From positions 248,001 to 312,000 of the forward strand of contig CAWDDH010000003.1 in assembly GCA_963801105.1 (NCBI GenBank): a stretch of DNA of 64,000 bases. The letters are read 5' to 3'. A program made the position numbers and the translations under genes. Position 1 is the first letter of the stretch. Each line of letters begins with the position of its first letter. The DNA comes from JAENVU01 sp963801105. Lineage in GTDB: Bacteria > Actinomycetota > Acidimicrobiia > IMCC26256 > JAENVU01. Positions 9,294 to 17,811 of the stretch are shown piece after piece. Below the pieces are notes generated by a model that searched no databases, was not told the origin of the DNA, and was given only the letters and a program-made list of their open reading frames with translations.

Positions 9294-10334
9294 ATGATCG
9301 CGAACCCGCCTCGCCCTGACCGGATGAGCACCGAGGTCCCGATCGCGGTCGTCACCGGTGCGTCGGCCGGGGTCGGACGCGCCACCGCCACCGCCCTGGC
9401 GGCCCGGGGCTTCGACGTGGCCCTGCTGGCACGCGGCCGCGCCGGGCTCGAAGGGGCGGCGCGTGACGTGGAGGCGCACGGCCGACGCGCGCTCGTCGTG
9501 CCGACCGACGTGGCCGATTTCGACGCCGTCGCCGCCGCGGCGGACCGCACCGAGGCCGAGCTCGGTCCGATCGACGTCTGGATCAACGACGCGATGACCA
9601 CGATCTTCGCGCCGGTCGCGCAGACCGACCCGGCGGACTTCCGCCGTGCCGTGGAGGTCACCTTCCTCGGCCAGGTGTGGGGGACGATGGTGGCGCTGGA
9701 GCGCATGCGCCCGCACGATCGCGGCTCGGTCGTGAACGTGGGCTCCGCGCTCGCGTTCATCGGCATCCCGCTGCAGGCCGCCTACTGCTCGTCGAAGTTC
9801 GCGTGCCGGGGATTCTTCGAGTCCGCACGCGCCGAGCTGCTGCACGAAGGCAGCAACGTCCGCCTGTCGATGGTGCACCTACCCGCGGTCAACACCCCGC
9901 AGTTCAACTGGTGCCGGACCGCCATGCGGCGCCACCCTCAACCGGTGCCGCCGATCTACCAGCCGGAGGTCGCCGCGAAGCACATCGTGCGCTGCGCGCT
10001 CGACGGTCGCCGGTCCAAGGTCCTCGGTTCCTGGAACAAGCTGCTCGTTGTCGCGGGTCGTGCGTTCCCCGGACTCGGCAACCAGTACGCCGCCCGCGGC
10101 GCGTGGGACACCCAGCTCACCGACGATCCCGTCGCACCGGACCGCCCGAGCAACCTCCGTGCCCCGGTCGACGACGACCACGACGAGGGCGCGCACGGAG
10201 ACTTCGACGGCGTGGCCGGCGGCTTCCTCGATGCGAGCTTCCTCACATCGCTGCCGGACACGGCCCGGACGTTCGTGGACGCAGTGACGGCGACCGTGCG
10301 CGAGCGGGCCCACCTCATCGCCGAACGGACCTGA
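9294..10334 (+). CDS. Short-chain dehydrogenase/reductase with C-terminal extension
   Basis: A 346-residue SDR. The Rossmann motif is TGASAGVGRA, the active-site Ser lies in NVGSALAF and the catalytic pair is Y-C-S-S-K. The usual NNAG segment is changed to NDAM (VWINDAMT). After the roughly 230-residue core comes an extension of about 100 residues with acidic, low-complexity sequence (DDDHDEGAHGDFDG), typical of a group of actinobacterial SDRs of unknown substrate. ATG at 9294 is taken as start; MSTEV 30 bases later is possible. Confidence 0.85.
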   Translation: MIANPPRPDRMSTEVPIAVVTGASAGVGRATATALAARGFDVALLARGRAGLEGAARDVEAHGRRALVVPTDVADFDAVAAAADRTEAELGPIDVWINDAMTTIFAPVAQTDPADFRRAVEVTFLGQVWGTMVALERMRPHDRGSVVNVGSALAFIGIPLQAAYCSSKFACRGFFESARAELLHEGSNVRLSMVHLPAVNTPQFNWCRTAMRRHPQPVPPIYQPEVAAKHIVRCALDGRRSKVLGSWNKLLVVAGRAFPGLGNQYAARGAWDTQLTDDPVAPDRPSNLRAPVDDDHDEGAHGDFDGVAGGFLDASFLTSLPDTARTFVDAVTATVRERAHLIAERT

Positions 10335-10349
10335 GCGGAGACCCGGTCC

Positions 10350-11459
10350 TCAGGGCAGCAGGCCCGCCACCAGGAGCGCGACGTCGTCGTCGTTCGATGC
10401 CTCGCCCAGGAGCTCGCTCAGGAGGTGATCGGCCAGCGCATCCGGATCGGTCGGCCCACCGGCCACGTGGGCGACCAGCCGCTCGAAGCCTTCCGTCACG
10501 ACCTCGTCGCGACGTTCGACGAGCCCGTCGGTGTAGAGGATCAGGGTGGCGCCCTCCTCGAGTCGGACCTCCTGGCGGAGGTAGGAGGCACCGAGCCCGA
10601 GGGGCGGCTGACCCTTGGTGGGGACGAGCGCCGCCGCTCCCAATCCACTGCGGACCACCGCCGGACAGTGTCCGGCGCTCGCGAACGACCAGAGTCCGGA
10701 GGACACGTCGAGGATGCCGTAGAGACCGGTGATGAGCACGCCGCCCTCGAACAGCTCGACGGCGCGGCTCAGCCGGTTCAGGACCTCGGAGGGATCCGTG
10801 TGCTCCAGAGCGAGCGCGCGCAGGCTGAACCGGGCGCCCGCCATGTCCGCGACGGCGCCGGGGCCATGACCGGCGACGTCGCCGATCGCCAGACCGAGGC
10901 GACCGTCGGGCAACGGGACCGATGCGTACCAGTCACCACCGACTGCGCTCGAGCGGGCCGACGCGTACCGCGTGACGAGCCGGACGTCGGGCACCGACGG
11001 CAGCTGCACGGGGAGGAGCGTCCGCTGCAGCGTCGCCACGAGATCACGCTGCTCGGCCAGCTCCGCGGCGACGGCCTGTTTGCGGTGCTCCCGTTCGGTG
11101 ACGTCGAGCGCCACACCGATGGTCCCCGTCGGGCGCCCGTCGGCCCCGACGGTCACCCGACCACGGCATTCCAGCCAGTGGATCGACCCGTCCTGCCAGA
11201 TCGTGCGGTGGAGCAGCACGTACGGTCCGGGTTCGGCGAGCGCGCGTTCGACGCGCCGCAGACACTCGTCCCGGTCCTCGGGATGGAGCGACGCAATCCA
11301 GTCCTCGAAGCGGCCACCGAACCCACCGGGCGGGAGACCGTGCAACTCCTCGAGCCGTACGTCCCAGATGGTCGTCTCGGCCGCCATGTCCCAGGTCCAC
11401 GTCCCGAGCCCGGCCGCCCGGACGGCGAGATCGAGCCGTTCTTCCGCAACCGAGCTCAC
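10350..11459 (-). CDS. PAS domain plus SpoIIE-type PP2C protein phosphatase
   Basis: About 369 residues. An N-terminal PAS fold (GTWTWDMAAETTIWDVRLEELHG...GVALDVTERE, roughly residues 20-140) is followed by a short coiled linker (AAELAEQRDLVATLQRTLLP) and a SpoIIE/RsbU phosphatase domain with metal-binding segments VGGDWYA, IGDVAGHGPGA and LYTDGLVERRD. Such proteins dephosphorylate an anti-anti-sigma factor in response to a signal sensed by PAS. GTG at 11459, preceded by GGAAGGG, is used; GTG at 11504 is the alternative. It lies downstream of qcrB and may be read through from the respiratory operon. No partner STAS protein is seen in the window. Confidence 0.85.
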   Translation of the reverse strand: MSSVAEERLDLAVRAAGLGTWTWDMAAETTIWDVRLEELHGLPPGGFGGRFEDWIASLHPEDRDECLRRVERALAEPGPYVLLHRTIWQDGSIHWLECRGRVTVGADGRPTGTIGVALDVTEREHRKQAVAAELAEQRDLVATLQRTLLPVQLPSVPDVRLVTRYASARSSAVGGDWYASVPLPDGRLGLAIGDVAGHGPGAVADMAGARFSLRALALEHTDPSEVLNRLSRAVELFEGGVLITGLYGILDVSSGLWSFASAGHCPAVVRSGLGAAALVPTKGQPPLGLGASYLRQEVRLEEGATLILYTDGLVERRDEVVTEGFERLVAHVAGGPTDPDALADHLLSELLGEASNDDDVALLVAGLLP

Positions 11460-11521
11460 ACGCGCCCGCCCTTCCGACGGATGAGGAGCAGCAGAGTTCA
11501 CCACATGGGCCGGGCGAGCGT

Positions 11522-13048
11522 CTACCGCCGAGCATCCGACCGGCGACCGAGCAACCGACCCAGCCACACGGCGATCGTGACCAGCACCACCTCGATCGCC
11601 CGGGCGATGCGCGCCAGCCATCCGGGTCGGGGCGTGCCGGACGGGTCCGGTGCCTCCCCGGAACGCCCGGCGGCCGGTTGCCCCTCCTGATCTGACTCGA
11701 CGTCGTCCTCGTAGGGCGCGGCCGGCGGCTCGGTGTCCTCTTCCTCACGCGCCACCCGCCCGGTCGCCTTGATCTCGGCGCAGAGCCGCCAGGTGAGGAG
11801 CCCGGTCAGGATCGGCAGCCCGACGGTGAGCCCGCGCAGCACGAACGTGACCGGCTGGATGCCCACGTTCAGCTGCTCGGCCACGATGTCCTGTCCGCCC
11901 GCGATCATCAGTGTCCCGAAGAAGGTCAGCGCGCCGATGCCGATCGCCGTGCGCACCGGCCGGTCGCTCGGCCGGTCGAGCAGGTGGTGCTCCTCGTGGT
12001 CATGGGTGACGCGGGCCTCGAGGAAGGGCCAGAGGTACAGCGCCAGGAACGTCACCGCGGGCAGCACGATCGCCGGCCAGAAGACCTCCGGGATTGCGCC
12101 GCCGAACACGTGGGTGTACCACGGCGGGAAGAGGCGGATCGCACCCTCGACCCAGCCGAGGTACCAGTCGGGTTGGGCCGCGGTCGACACCGAGGCGGGC
12201 TCGAAGGGACCGTAGAGCCAGACGGGATTGATCTGCACGAGCCCACCGAGGAACGCGAGCACCGACGCCACCAGCGCGAACAGCCCGACGCTCTTCATGG
12301 CGTAGGTGGGCCACAGGCGCGAGCCGACGACGTTGTGCTCGTCGCGGCCGCGCCCCCGGAACTGGGAGTGCTTCTGGCGCCACAGGATCGCGAGGTGCAC
12401 GGACAGCAATCCGATGATCGCGAGCGGCACCAACAGGATGTGGATCACGTACAGCCGGCGGAGGATGTCGTGGGCCGGGAACTCGCCGCCGAAGACGAGA
12501 AAGGCCGTCCACTTGCCGATGACGGGGATCGACAGCACGAACGAGTACGCGACCCGCAATCCGGTGCCCGACAGCAGGTCGTCGGGCAGCGAGTACCCGG
12601 TGAAGCCATTGGCCATGCCGAGCACGAGCAGCGTCACGCCGACGACCCAGTTGACCTCGCGTGGCTTGCGGAAGGCGCCGGTGAAGAAGATCCGGCAGAG
12701 GTGGGTGACGATCGCGGCCAGGAACAACAGCGCGGCCCAGTGGTGGATCTGGCGCATCACGAGGCCGGCCCGCACGTCGAAGGAGAGGTGCACGACGGAG
12801 CGGTACGCCTCGGACATCACCGTCCCACGCAGGGGCGTGTAGCTGCCGTGGTAGCGCACCTCGTGCAGGCTGGGATCGAAGAAGAACGTGAGGTAGATGC
12901 CGGTGAGCACGAGGACGACGAAGGCATAGAGCGCGATCTCGCCGAGCATGAAGGACCAGTGGTCCGGGAAGACCTTGTTCAACGACTCCCGCGTGAAGCG
13001 CGACGAACCCAGCCGCTCGTCCAGCCAGCGGTTGACGCGCCGGATCAT
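11522..13048 (-). CDS. qcrB: Menaquinol-cytochrome c reductase cytochrome b subunit
   Basis: A 508-residue cytochrome b. Heme-binding helices contain MRQIHHWAAL and VTHLCRIFFTGAFRKPREVN, then YVIHILLVPLAIIGLLSVHLAILWRQKH. The quinol-site loop PEW-type motif appears as AQPDWYLGW, and extra C-terminal helices correspond to subunit IV. A charged Pro/Glu-rich tail of about 80 residues follows, ending with one more hydrophobic segment. Actinobacterial QcrB has the same long form and acts in a bc1-aa3 supercomplex. It is the last respiratory gene of the operon and is coupled to ctaG by ATGA, unlike the usual qcrC-qcrA-qcrB order. Confidence 0.93.
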   Translation of the reverse strand: MIRRVNRWLDERLGSSRFTRESLNKVFPDHWSFMLGEIALYAFVVLVLTGIYLTFFFDPSLHEVRYHGSYTPLRGTVMSEAYRSVVHLSFDVRAGLVMRQIHHWAALLFLAAIVTHLCRIFFTGAFRKPREVNWVVGVTLLVLGMANGFTGYSLPDDLLSGTGLRVAYSFVLSIPVIGKWTAFLVFGGEFPAHDILRRLYVIHILLVPLAIIGLLSVHLAILWRQKHSQFRGRGRDEHNVVGSRLWPTYAMKSVGLFALVASVLAFLGGLVQINPVWLYGPFEPASVSTAAQPDWYLGWVEGAIRLFPPWYTHVFGGAIPEVFWPAIVLPAVTFLALYLWPFLEARVTHDHEEHHLLDRPSDRPVRTAIGIGALTFFGTLMIAGGQDIVAEQLNVGIQPVTFVLRGLTVGLPILTGLLTWRLCAEIKATGRVAREEEDTEPPAAPYEDDVESDQEGQPAAGRSGEAPDPSGTPRPGWLARIARAIEVVLVTIAVWLGRLLGRRSDARR

Positions 13049-13875
13049 GTGGGTCCACCACCGACGGGGGCCGCCGGCAGGTCGGCGACGAGGCGCGACG
13101 GGTTCAGGCGCTCGAGCCCGTCGAGCCACGACACGAAGAGGGCGAACGCGCCCACCAAGGCGGCGACCCCACCGAAGCCCCACATCACGACGCCCGCGAG
13201 CTGCTGATCGCGCACTGCGGCCCCGACCGAGCCGTGGACGTACTCCGGGTACCAGGGCGATCGGGCGAGCGTCATCATCAGCCCGAGGGCGTTCATCGGG
13301 AGCGTGGTGAGGAACAGCACCAGCACGCCTGCGCCCCGTGCCGACCGCCGGCCGGTCCCGAGCGCGGCCCACCACAGCACCGCCGCGGTGAGCAGGAACG
13401 TCGCGTGCTCGGCCGCGTGCACCAGAGGATCGGCGAGCGCCGCGGCGTAGGCGCCCGGCAGGTGCCACACCGCGACGGTCACCGTGTGCACCAGCAGCGC
13501 CAGCGCGGTGACGGCGAGCCACCGGCGGCCGCGGGGCCCGAACCGGTGCGGGAGTCGCCGCAGGGCCGGGACGGGGTCGCCGTCGCCGAACGCCGCCAGG
13601 CAGGCGACGAGCGGGGCGCTGATCGCGAACAGCGGCGCCGCGACCGAGATCAGGAGCACGTGCTGGGTCATGTGCGCCGTCAGGCCCGAGTCGGCCGCGC
13701 GGTCCAGGGGGGAGCAGAGCGCGACGCCGGTCGCCAGCAGCGCTGCGACGAAGCACGGCGGCTGCCAGCGGCGGACGATGCGACCGCGCCCCGCGCGCTC
13801 CCAGGCGCGCACGACCCCGGCGGCGTAGAGCGCCCCGATCCCAAGGATCCCGATGAGCGCGAGCGGGTCAGCCAC
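13045..13875 (-). CDS. ctaG: CtaG-type cytochrome c oxidase assembly membrane protein (caa3_CtaG)
   Basis: A 276-residue protein with about seven hydrophobic helices and conserved His positions (LTAHMTQHVLLISVAAP, HLPGAYAAALADPLVHAAEHATFLL) typical of the caa3_CtaG family, which helps deliver copper or assemble caa3-type oxidases. The GTG start overlaps the preceding small membrane protein by 8 nt and the stop overlaps qcrB by ATGA. Its location inside the oxidase operon supports the role. Confidence 0.88.
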   Translation of the reverse strand: MADPLALIGILGIGALYAAGVVRAWERAGRGRIVRRWQPPCFVAALLATGVALCSPLDRAADSGLTAHMTQHVLLISVAAPLFAISAPLVACLAAFGDGDPVPALRRLPHRFGPRGRRWLAVTALALLVHTVTVAVWHLPGAYAAALADPLVHAAEHATFLLTAAVLWWAALGTGRRSARGAGVLVLFLTTLPMNALGLMMTLARSPWYPEYVHGSVGAAVRDQQLAGVVMWGFGGVAALVGAFALFVSWLDGLERLNPSRLVADLPAAPVGGGPT

Positions 13876-14263
13876 AGGACCGGAGGAAGAAGACGTAGCT
13901 GCCCTCGGCGAGGATCAGCACCAGGTTGATGATCGCGGTACCCATGCCGACCAGCCCGAGGAACCGGTACTGCGCGGCGAGAGTGCCCTCGCCGGAGTCG
14001 GCGTCGTCACGGTGCCGGTAGACGAACGCGGCGGCCACGAACGCGAGGACGCAGGCCAGGCCGGTGACGGCGGTCGCGACGTGCAACGGCCAGACCGACC
14101 CGTAGGAGCAGGACGCCGCCGGTCCCGCGCGCGCCCGGCCTCCGAACACCGACCAGGCGCCGCTGAACACGAGGTGCGTGGCCCACGCCGCGGTCGAACC
14201 CGCGATCGCGCTCCAGGCGAGGACGGCGTAGCGCGTCGGGCCCTTGCCCGTCGCGGTGCTCAT
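13868..14263 (-). CDS. Three-helix membrane protein of unknown function in the oxidase operon
   Basis: 131 residues with hydrophobic helices at about 12-35, 56-80 and 99-125. It is coupled by ATGA to ctaE and by an 8-nt overlap to ctaG, so it belongs to the oxidase operon. There is no known metal motif, only a few Cys/His (CSYGSVWPLH, FFLRSCG). Position between subunit III and CtaG fits a small accessory subunit such as a CtaF/subunit IV equivalent or an assembly helper; this is inference and I do not recognise the family. Confidence 0.75.
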   Translation of the reverse strand: MSTATGKGPTRYAVLAWSAIAGSTAAWATHLVFSGAWSVFGGRARAGPAASCSYGSVWPLHVATAVTGLACVLAFVAAAFVYRHRDDADSGEGTLAAQYRFLGLVGMGTAIINLVLILAEGSYVFFLRSCG

Positions 14264-14892
14264 CGCAGGTGCGGTGAGATGAACACCGCGCTGTAGACGA
14301 GGATCCAGACCGCGTCGACGAAGTGCCAGTAGAGCGAGAACACCTCGACGCTCGTGTGGTGCTCCTCGTCGACGAGGCCGGTCCAGAGCTTGACCTGCAC
14401 GACTGCGCTGATCATGAGCCCCACCGCCACGTGGGTCGCGTGGAGCCCGACGATCACGTAGTAGATCGAGCCGTAGGCGTTGGTGTCCCAACCGAAGGTC
14501 AGGTCCCGGAACTCGAAGATCGTGTTCACGAGGAACGCGGCACCCATCAGCGCCGAGAGCATGAGGCCGATGCCCACGGCCCGGCGTCGACCCTTCTTGA
14601 TCGCGGCGTCGGCCCAGAAGATCGGGATGCTGCTGCCGAGCAGGATCGCCGTGAACGTCCAGGCCCGCCAGCCGAGCTCGGGGGGCTCGATCCCGCCGAG
14701 CGGCCAGGTCGGAGCCGAGGCACGGAGGAAGAAATAGGTCGCGATCAGCGCGAGGAACAGCATGCCCTCGGTGGCGATCAGCACGACCACGCCCCAGAAG
14801 CCGCGTCCGTACCCGTCGCGCCGGGCGGCCGCCGGTGGTGCGACCGAGATGGTGCGCGGCGCGACGCCCACGGGTTCGACCGCGGCGCTCAC
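14260..14892 (-). CDS. ctaE: Cytochrome c oxidase subunit III
   Basis: 210 residues with five helices, the short bacterial form of subunit III. Family markers are FWGVVVLIATEGMLFLALIATYFFLR, the ILLGSS segment in helix 3, GLHATHVAVGLM and the C-terminal YWHFVDAVWILVYSAVF. GTG at 14892 is chosen because it overlaps the ctaD stop and follows GGAG five bases upstream. It stabilises the catalytic subunit and feeds the D proton channel. Confidence 0.93.
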   Translation of the reverse strand: MSAAVEPVGVAPRTISVAPPAAARRDGYGRGFWGVVVLIATEGMLFLALIATYFFLRASAPTWPLGGIEPPELGWRAWTFTAILLGSSIPIFWADAAIKKGRRRAVGIGLMLSALMGAAFLVNTIFEFRDLTFGWDTNAYGSIYYVIVGLHATHVAVGLMISAVVQVKLWTGLVDEEHHTSVEVFSLYWHFVDAVWILVYSAVFISPHLR

Positions 14893-16817
14893 GGGGTCTC
14901 CGCCGTCCGCCACGCCCACCGGATCAGACCGACCGCGCCGATCAGCGTGCCGAGCAGCCCGATCAGGACGGCCTGGACGAGGAGCCCGGCGAAGAAGATC
15001 GCGATGCCCACGGCGAGCACGAACGGGAGGTAGGTCGGCTCGGGCACGCTCATCGTGCCCGCCGGTTGCGCCTGCATGCCGCTAGTGAGCGGTGTCTCCT
15101 TGTGCTCGGCGCCCTCGCGGCCGAGCGCCCGTGTGGCCTCGTCGGAGCCGGACACCGCGACCGGCATCGGGTCCTGGTCCCACAGCGGATGCCGGCTCGC
15201 CACCACCGGGATCTGGGCGAAGTTGTACTCGGGTGGCGGTGAGCTCGTCATCCATTCGACCGTGTCGGCGCGCCACGGGTCCGGGGGCGCCTCCGGGCCG
15301 TACCGGTGCGCCCACAGGAAGTTGACCAGGCTGATCAACACACCGATCGCGAACACGAACGAACCGATCGTCGCCAGCAGGTTCAGGCTGTCCCACCCCA
15401 ACCCGGAGTGGTACGTGTAGATCCGCCGCGGCATACCGAGGAACCCGAGGATGTGCATCGGGAAGAACGCAAGGTTGAACCCGATGAACATCGTCCAGAA
15501 GCTCAGCTTGCCGAGCCGTTCGGAGAGCATGCGCCCGATCATCTTGGGCATCCAGAAGTAGACCGCGCCGAAGATCGGGAACACGACCGCGCCGTTGAGC
15601 ACGTAGTGGAAGTGCGCGACCACGAAGTACGAGTCGGTGACCTGCCAGTCGAAGGGCAGCACCGAGACCATGACGCCAGTGATCCCACCCAGCAGGAAGA
15701 TGAGCATGAAGCCGAGCGCGAACAGCATCGGCGTGGTCAGCTCGACCTTGCCCCGCCACATCGTCGCGATCCACGCGAAGAACTGGATCCCGCTCGGGAT
15801 CGCGATCACCAGCCCGACCGCGGAGAAGAACGAGATCGCGAGGGGCGGGATCCCCGTCGCGAACATGTGGTGGACCCACACGCCGAAGCTGATGAACCCG
15901 ATCGCGACGAGGGAGGCGACGACCCAGACGTAGCCCGACAGTGCCCGCCGGGAGAACACCGGCACGATCATCGAGATCATCCCCTGGGCGGGGACGAAGA
16001 GGATGTACACCTCCGGATGGCCCCAGAACCAGAAGAGATGCTGGTAGAGCAGCGTGCTCCCCCCGAGCGCCGGCACGAAGAACTGCGTCCCGAACAGACG
16101 GTCAAGCTCGAGCAGGCCCGCGGCCGTCGTCACCACCGGCACCGAGAAGACGACCATGAACGAGAACACGAGCATCGACCACACGAACACGGGCAGGCGG
16201 TTCAGCGTCATGCCGGGCGCGCGGAGCTTGATCGTCGTGACGAGGAAGTTCACGGCGCCGACCGTCGTGGAGATGCCCACGAACACCACGGCGATCCCCC
16301 AGAAGTCCAGGTTCTGACCGGCGGAGTACACGCGGCCCGTGAGCGGCGTGTAGGCGAACCATCCACCGTTGGGCGGCGCGCCGACGAGGAAGCTCGTGTA
16401 GAGGAAGATCCCGGCCAGCACGAAGACCCAGTAGCTGAACGCGTTGAGCCGCGGGAAGGCCATGTCGCGCGTGCCGATCTGCATGGGCAGGAGGTAGTTC
16501 CCGAACCCGGCGAGCACCGGCGTGTTGAACAGGAAGATCATCGTCGTGCCGTGGACCGTGAAGAACTCGTTGTAGGCCTCGGGCGGCAGGATGCCCATGT
16601 CGGGTCCCGCGAGCTGCAGTCGCATCACCAGCGCGATCAGGCCGGACCCGAAGAAGAAGATGAAGGCCGTGTAGATGTACCGGATCCCGATTCGCTTGTG
16701 ATCGACGGTCTTCAGGAACCCGAGCAGCCCCGGGTCGTCGGTCCAGACCTCCTCCAGCTCCTCGTCGCTGAGCGCGGGCGCCGGGGTGGGGACAGGGACG
16801 GGCAGGGTCGTCGTCAT
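14889..16817 (-). CDS. ctaD: Cytochrome c oxidase subunit I (heme-copper, A family) with C-terminal helical extension
   Basis: A 642-residue catalytic subunit. Heme a ligands are H89 (VHGTTM) and H404; CuB ligands are H267, cross-linked to Y271 (GHPEVYIL), and H316/H317 (VWVHHMF); heme a3 ligand is H402 (VVAHFHYVL). D-channel residues D118, N125 and E269 are present, so it is an A1-type enzyme. The K-channel Lys (TGIK in Paracoccus) is replaced by Gln345 (PSGIQFFAWI). The C-terminus adds about 90 residues with two helices, as in caa3-type fusions of subunits I and IV. It lies 4 nt after ctaC and overlaps ctaE. Confidence 0.95.
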   Translation of the reverse strand: MTTTLPVPVPTPAPALSDEELEEVWTDDPGLLGFLKTVDHKRIGIRYIYTAFIFFFGSGLIALVMRLQLAGPDMGILPPEAYNEFFTVHGTTMIFLFNTPVLAGFGNYLLPMQIGTRDMAFPRLNAFSYWVFVLAGIFLYTSFLVGAPPNGGWFAYTPLTGRVYSAGQNLDFWGIAVVFVGISTTVGAVNFLVTTIKLRAPGMTLNRLPVFVWSMLVFSFMVVFSVPVVTTAAGLLELDRLFGTQFFVPALGGSTLLYQHLFWFWGHPEVYILFVPAQGMISMIVPVFSRRALSGYVWVVASLVAIGFISFGVWVHHMFATGIPPLAISFFSAVGLVIAIPSGIQFFAWIATMWRGKVELTTPMLFALGFMLIFLLGGITGVMVSVLPFDWQVTDSYFVVAHFHYVLNGAVVFPIFGAVYFWMPKMIGRMLSERLGKLSFWTMFIGFNLAFFPMHILGFLGMPRRIYTYHSGLGWDSLNLLATIGSFVFAIGVLISLVNFLWAHRYGPEAPPDPWRADTVEWMTSSPPPEYNFAQIPVVASRHPLWDQDPMPVAVSGSDEATRALGREGAEHKETPLTSGMQAQPAGTMSVPEPTYLPFVLAVGIAIFFAGLLVQAVLIGLLGTLIGAVGLIRWAWRTAETP

Positions 16818-16821
16818 GGGA

Positions 16822-17811
16822 TCACCGCAGGCTCATGAGGTAGGCGACGATCTTGGTGAGGTCGTCGTCGGAGAGTGGGACCGGCGGCATCAGCGCGCCC
16901 GGCTTGTAGCGCTGGGGATCGTGGATCCATCGTCGGAGGTTCCGCTCGTTGTTCGAGAGCGCCCCGGCCGCGAGCGTGCGCCGGCTCGCGACGTCGGTCA
17001 GGTCCGGGCCCTTCGTGCCGACGGCCTGGGTGCCGCGGATCGTGTGGCACCCGGCGCAGGCCACCCGTTGGAACACGACCGCGCCCTGCGCCGCGAGCTC
17101 GGACGCGGGCTCGCTCGGCGGTTGCGCGTGCGCCGCCTGCCACCGTTCGAACAGGCCGGGCGGGTCCGCGTGCACGTACACGGCCATGTTGGCGTGCTGG
17201 AGCCCGCAGTACTCGGCGCACTGGCCGCGGTAGAGCCCTGCACGCTCGATCGTGAAGCGGAAGTAGTTGGGCTGGCCGGGGATCACGTCGACCTTGCCCC
17301 CGATCTGGGGCACCCAGAAGCTGTGGATCACGTTGTCCGACGTCAGCCGGACCTCGATCGGACGGCCGACGGGCAGGTGCAGCTCGTTGGCCGTGCGGAT
17401 GCCCGTCCCCGGGTAGCGGACGTCCCACCACCAGTCCTCGCCCCGGACGTCGACGCGGAGCGGATGGCGCCCCGGCTTGCGCAACGCGGCGGTCGTGTCG
17501 ACGGTGACGACCGCGATCACGAGCAGGATCAGCGTGGGGACGACGATCCCACCGATCCAGACGAACGCACCGTCGGAGATCCGCGAGTCGGGGCGCCGCG
17601 CCTTCCGGCCCCGCAGGATCGCGGTGACGATGAAGCCCGCGACGACCACGTAGACGAACGTCGCCAGGCCGAACATGACCCACCACGCGCCGGCGATGTG
17701 CCGGGACTCGTTGCCGCGCGAGTCGAGGATCGACGAGGAGCCCGAACCGCACCCGGCGACCACGAGCGCCGCGGCGAACGCGAGCGCGACGGTCCGGATC
17801 CGCCGGCTCAT
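16822..17811 (-). CDS. ctaC: Cytochrome c oxidase subunit II fused to cytochrome c (caa3 type), lipoprotein
   Basis: 329 residues. A signal sequence ends in a lipobox (VVAGCGSG), so the protein is probably lipid-anchored. Two helices follow, then a cupredoxin domain with the complete CuA site: His in IHSFWVP and C-x-E-x-C-x3-H-x2-M in CAEYCGLQHANM. A C-terminal class I cytochrome c domain has CAGCH and a distal Met near ALMPPVPLSDDD. Fusion of cytochrome c to subunit II defines caa3 oxidases. The start overlaps qcrA by ATGA. Confidence 0.94.
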   Translation of the reverse strand: MSRRIRTVALAFAAALVVAGCGSGSSSILDSRGNESRHIAGAWWVMFGLATFVYVVVAGFIVTAILRGRKARRPDSRISDGAFVWIGGIVVPTLILLVIAVVTVDTTAALRKPGRHPLRVDVRGEDWWWDVRYPGTGIRTANELHLPVGRPIEVRLTSDNVIHSFWVPQIGGKVDVIPGQPNYFRFTIERAGLYRGQCAEYCGLQHANMAVYVHADPPGLFERWQAAHAQPPSEPASELAAQGAVVFQRVACAGCHTIRGTQAVGTKGPDLTDVASRRTLAAGALSNNERNLRRWIHDPQRYKPGALMPPVPLSDDDLTKIVAYLMSLR

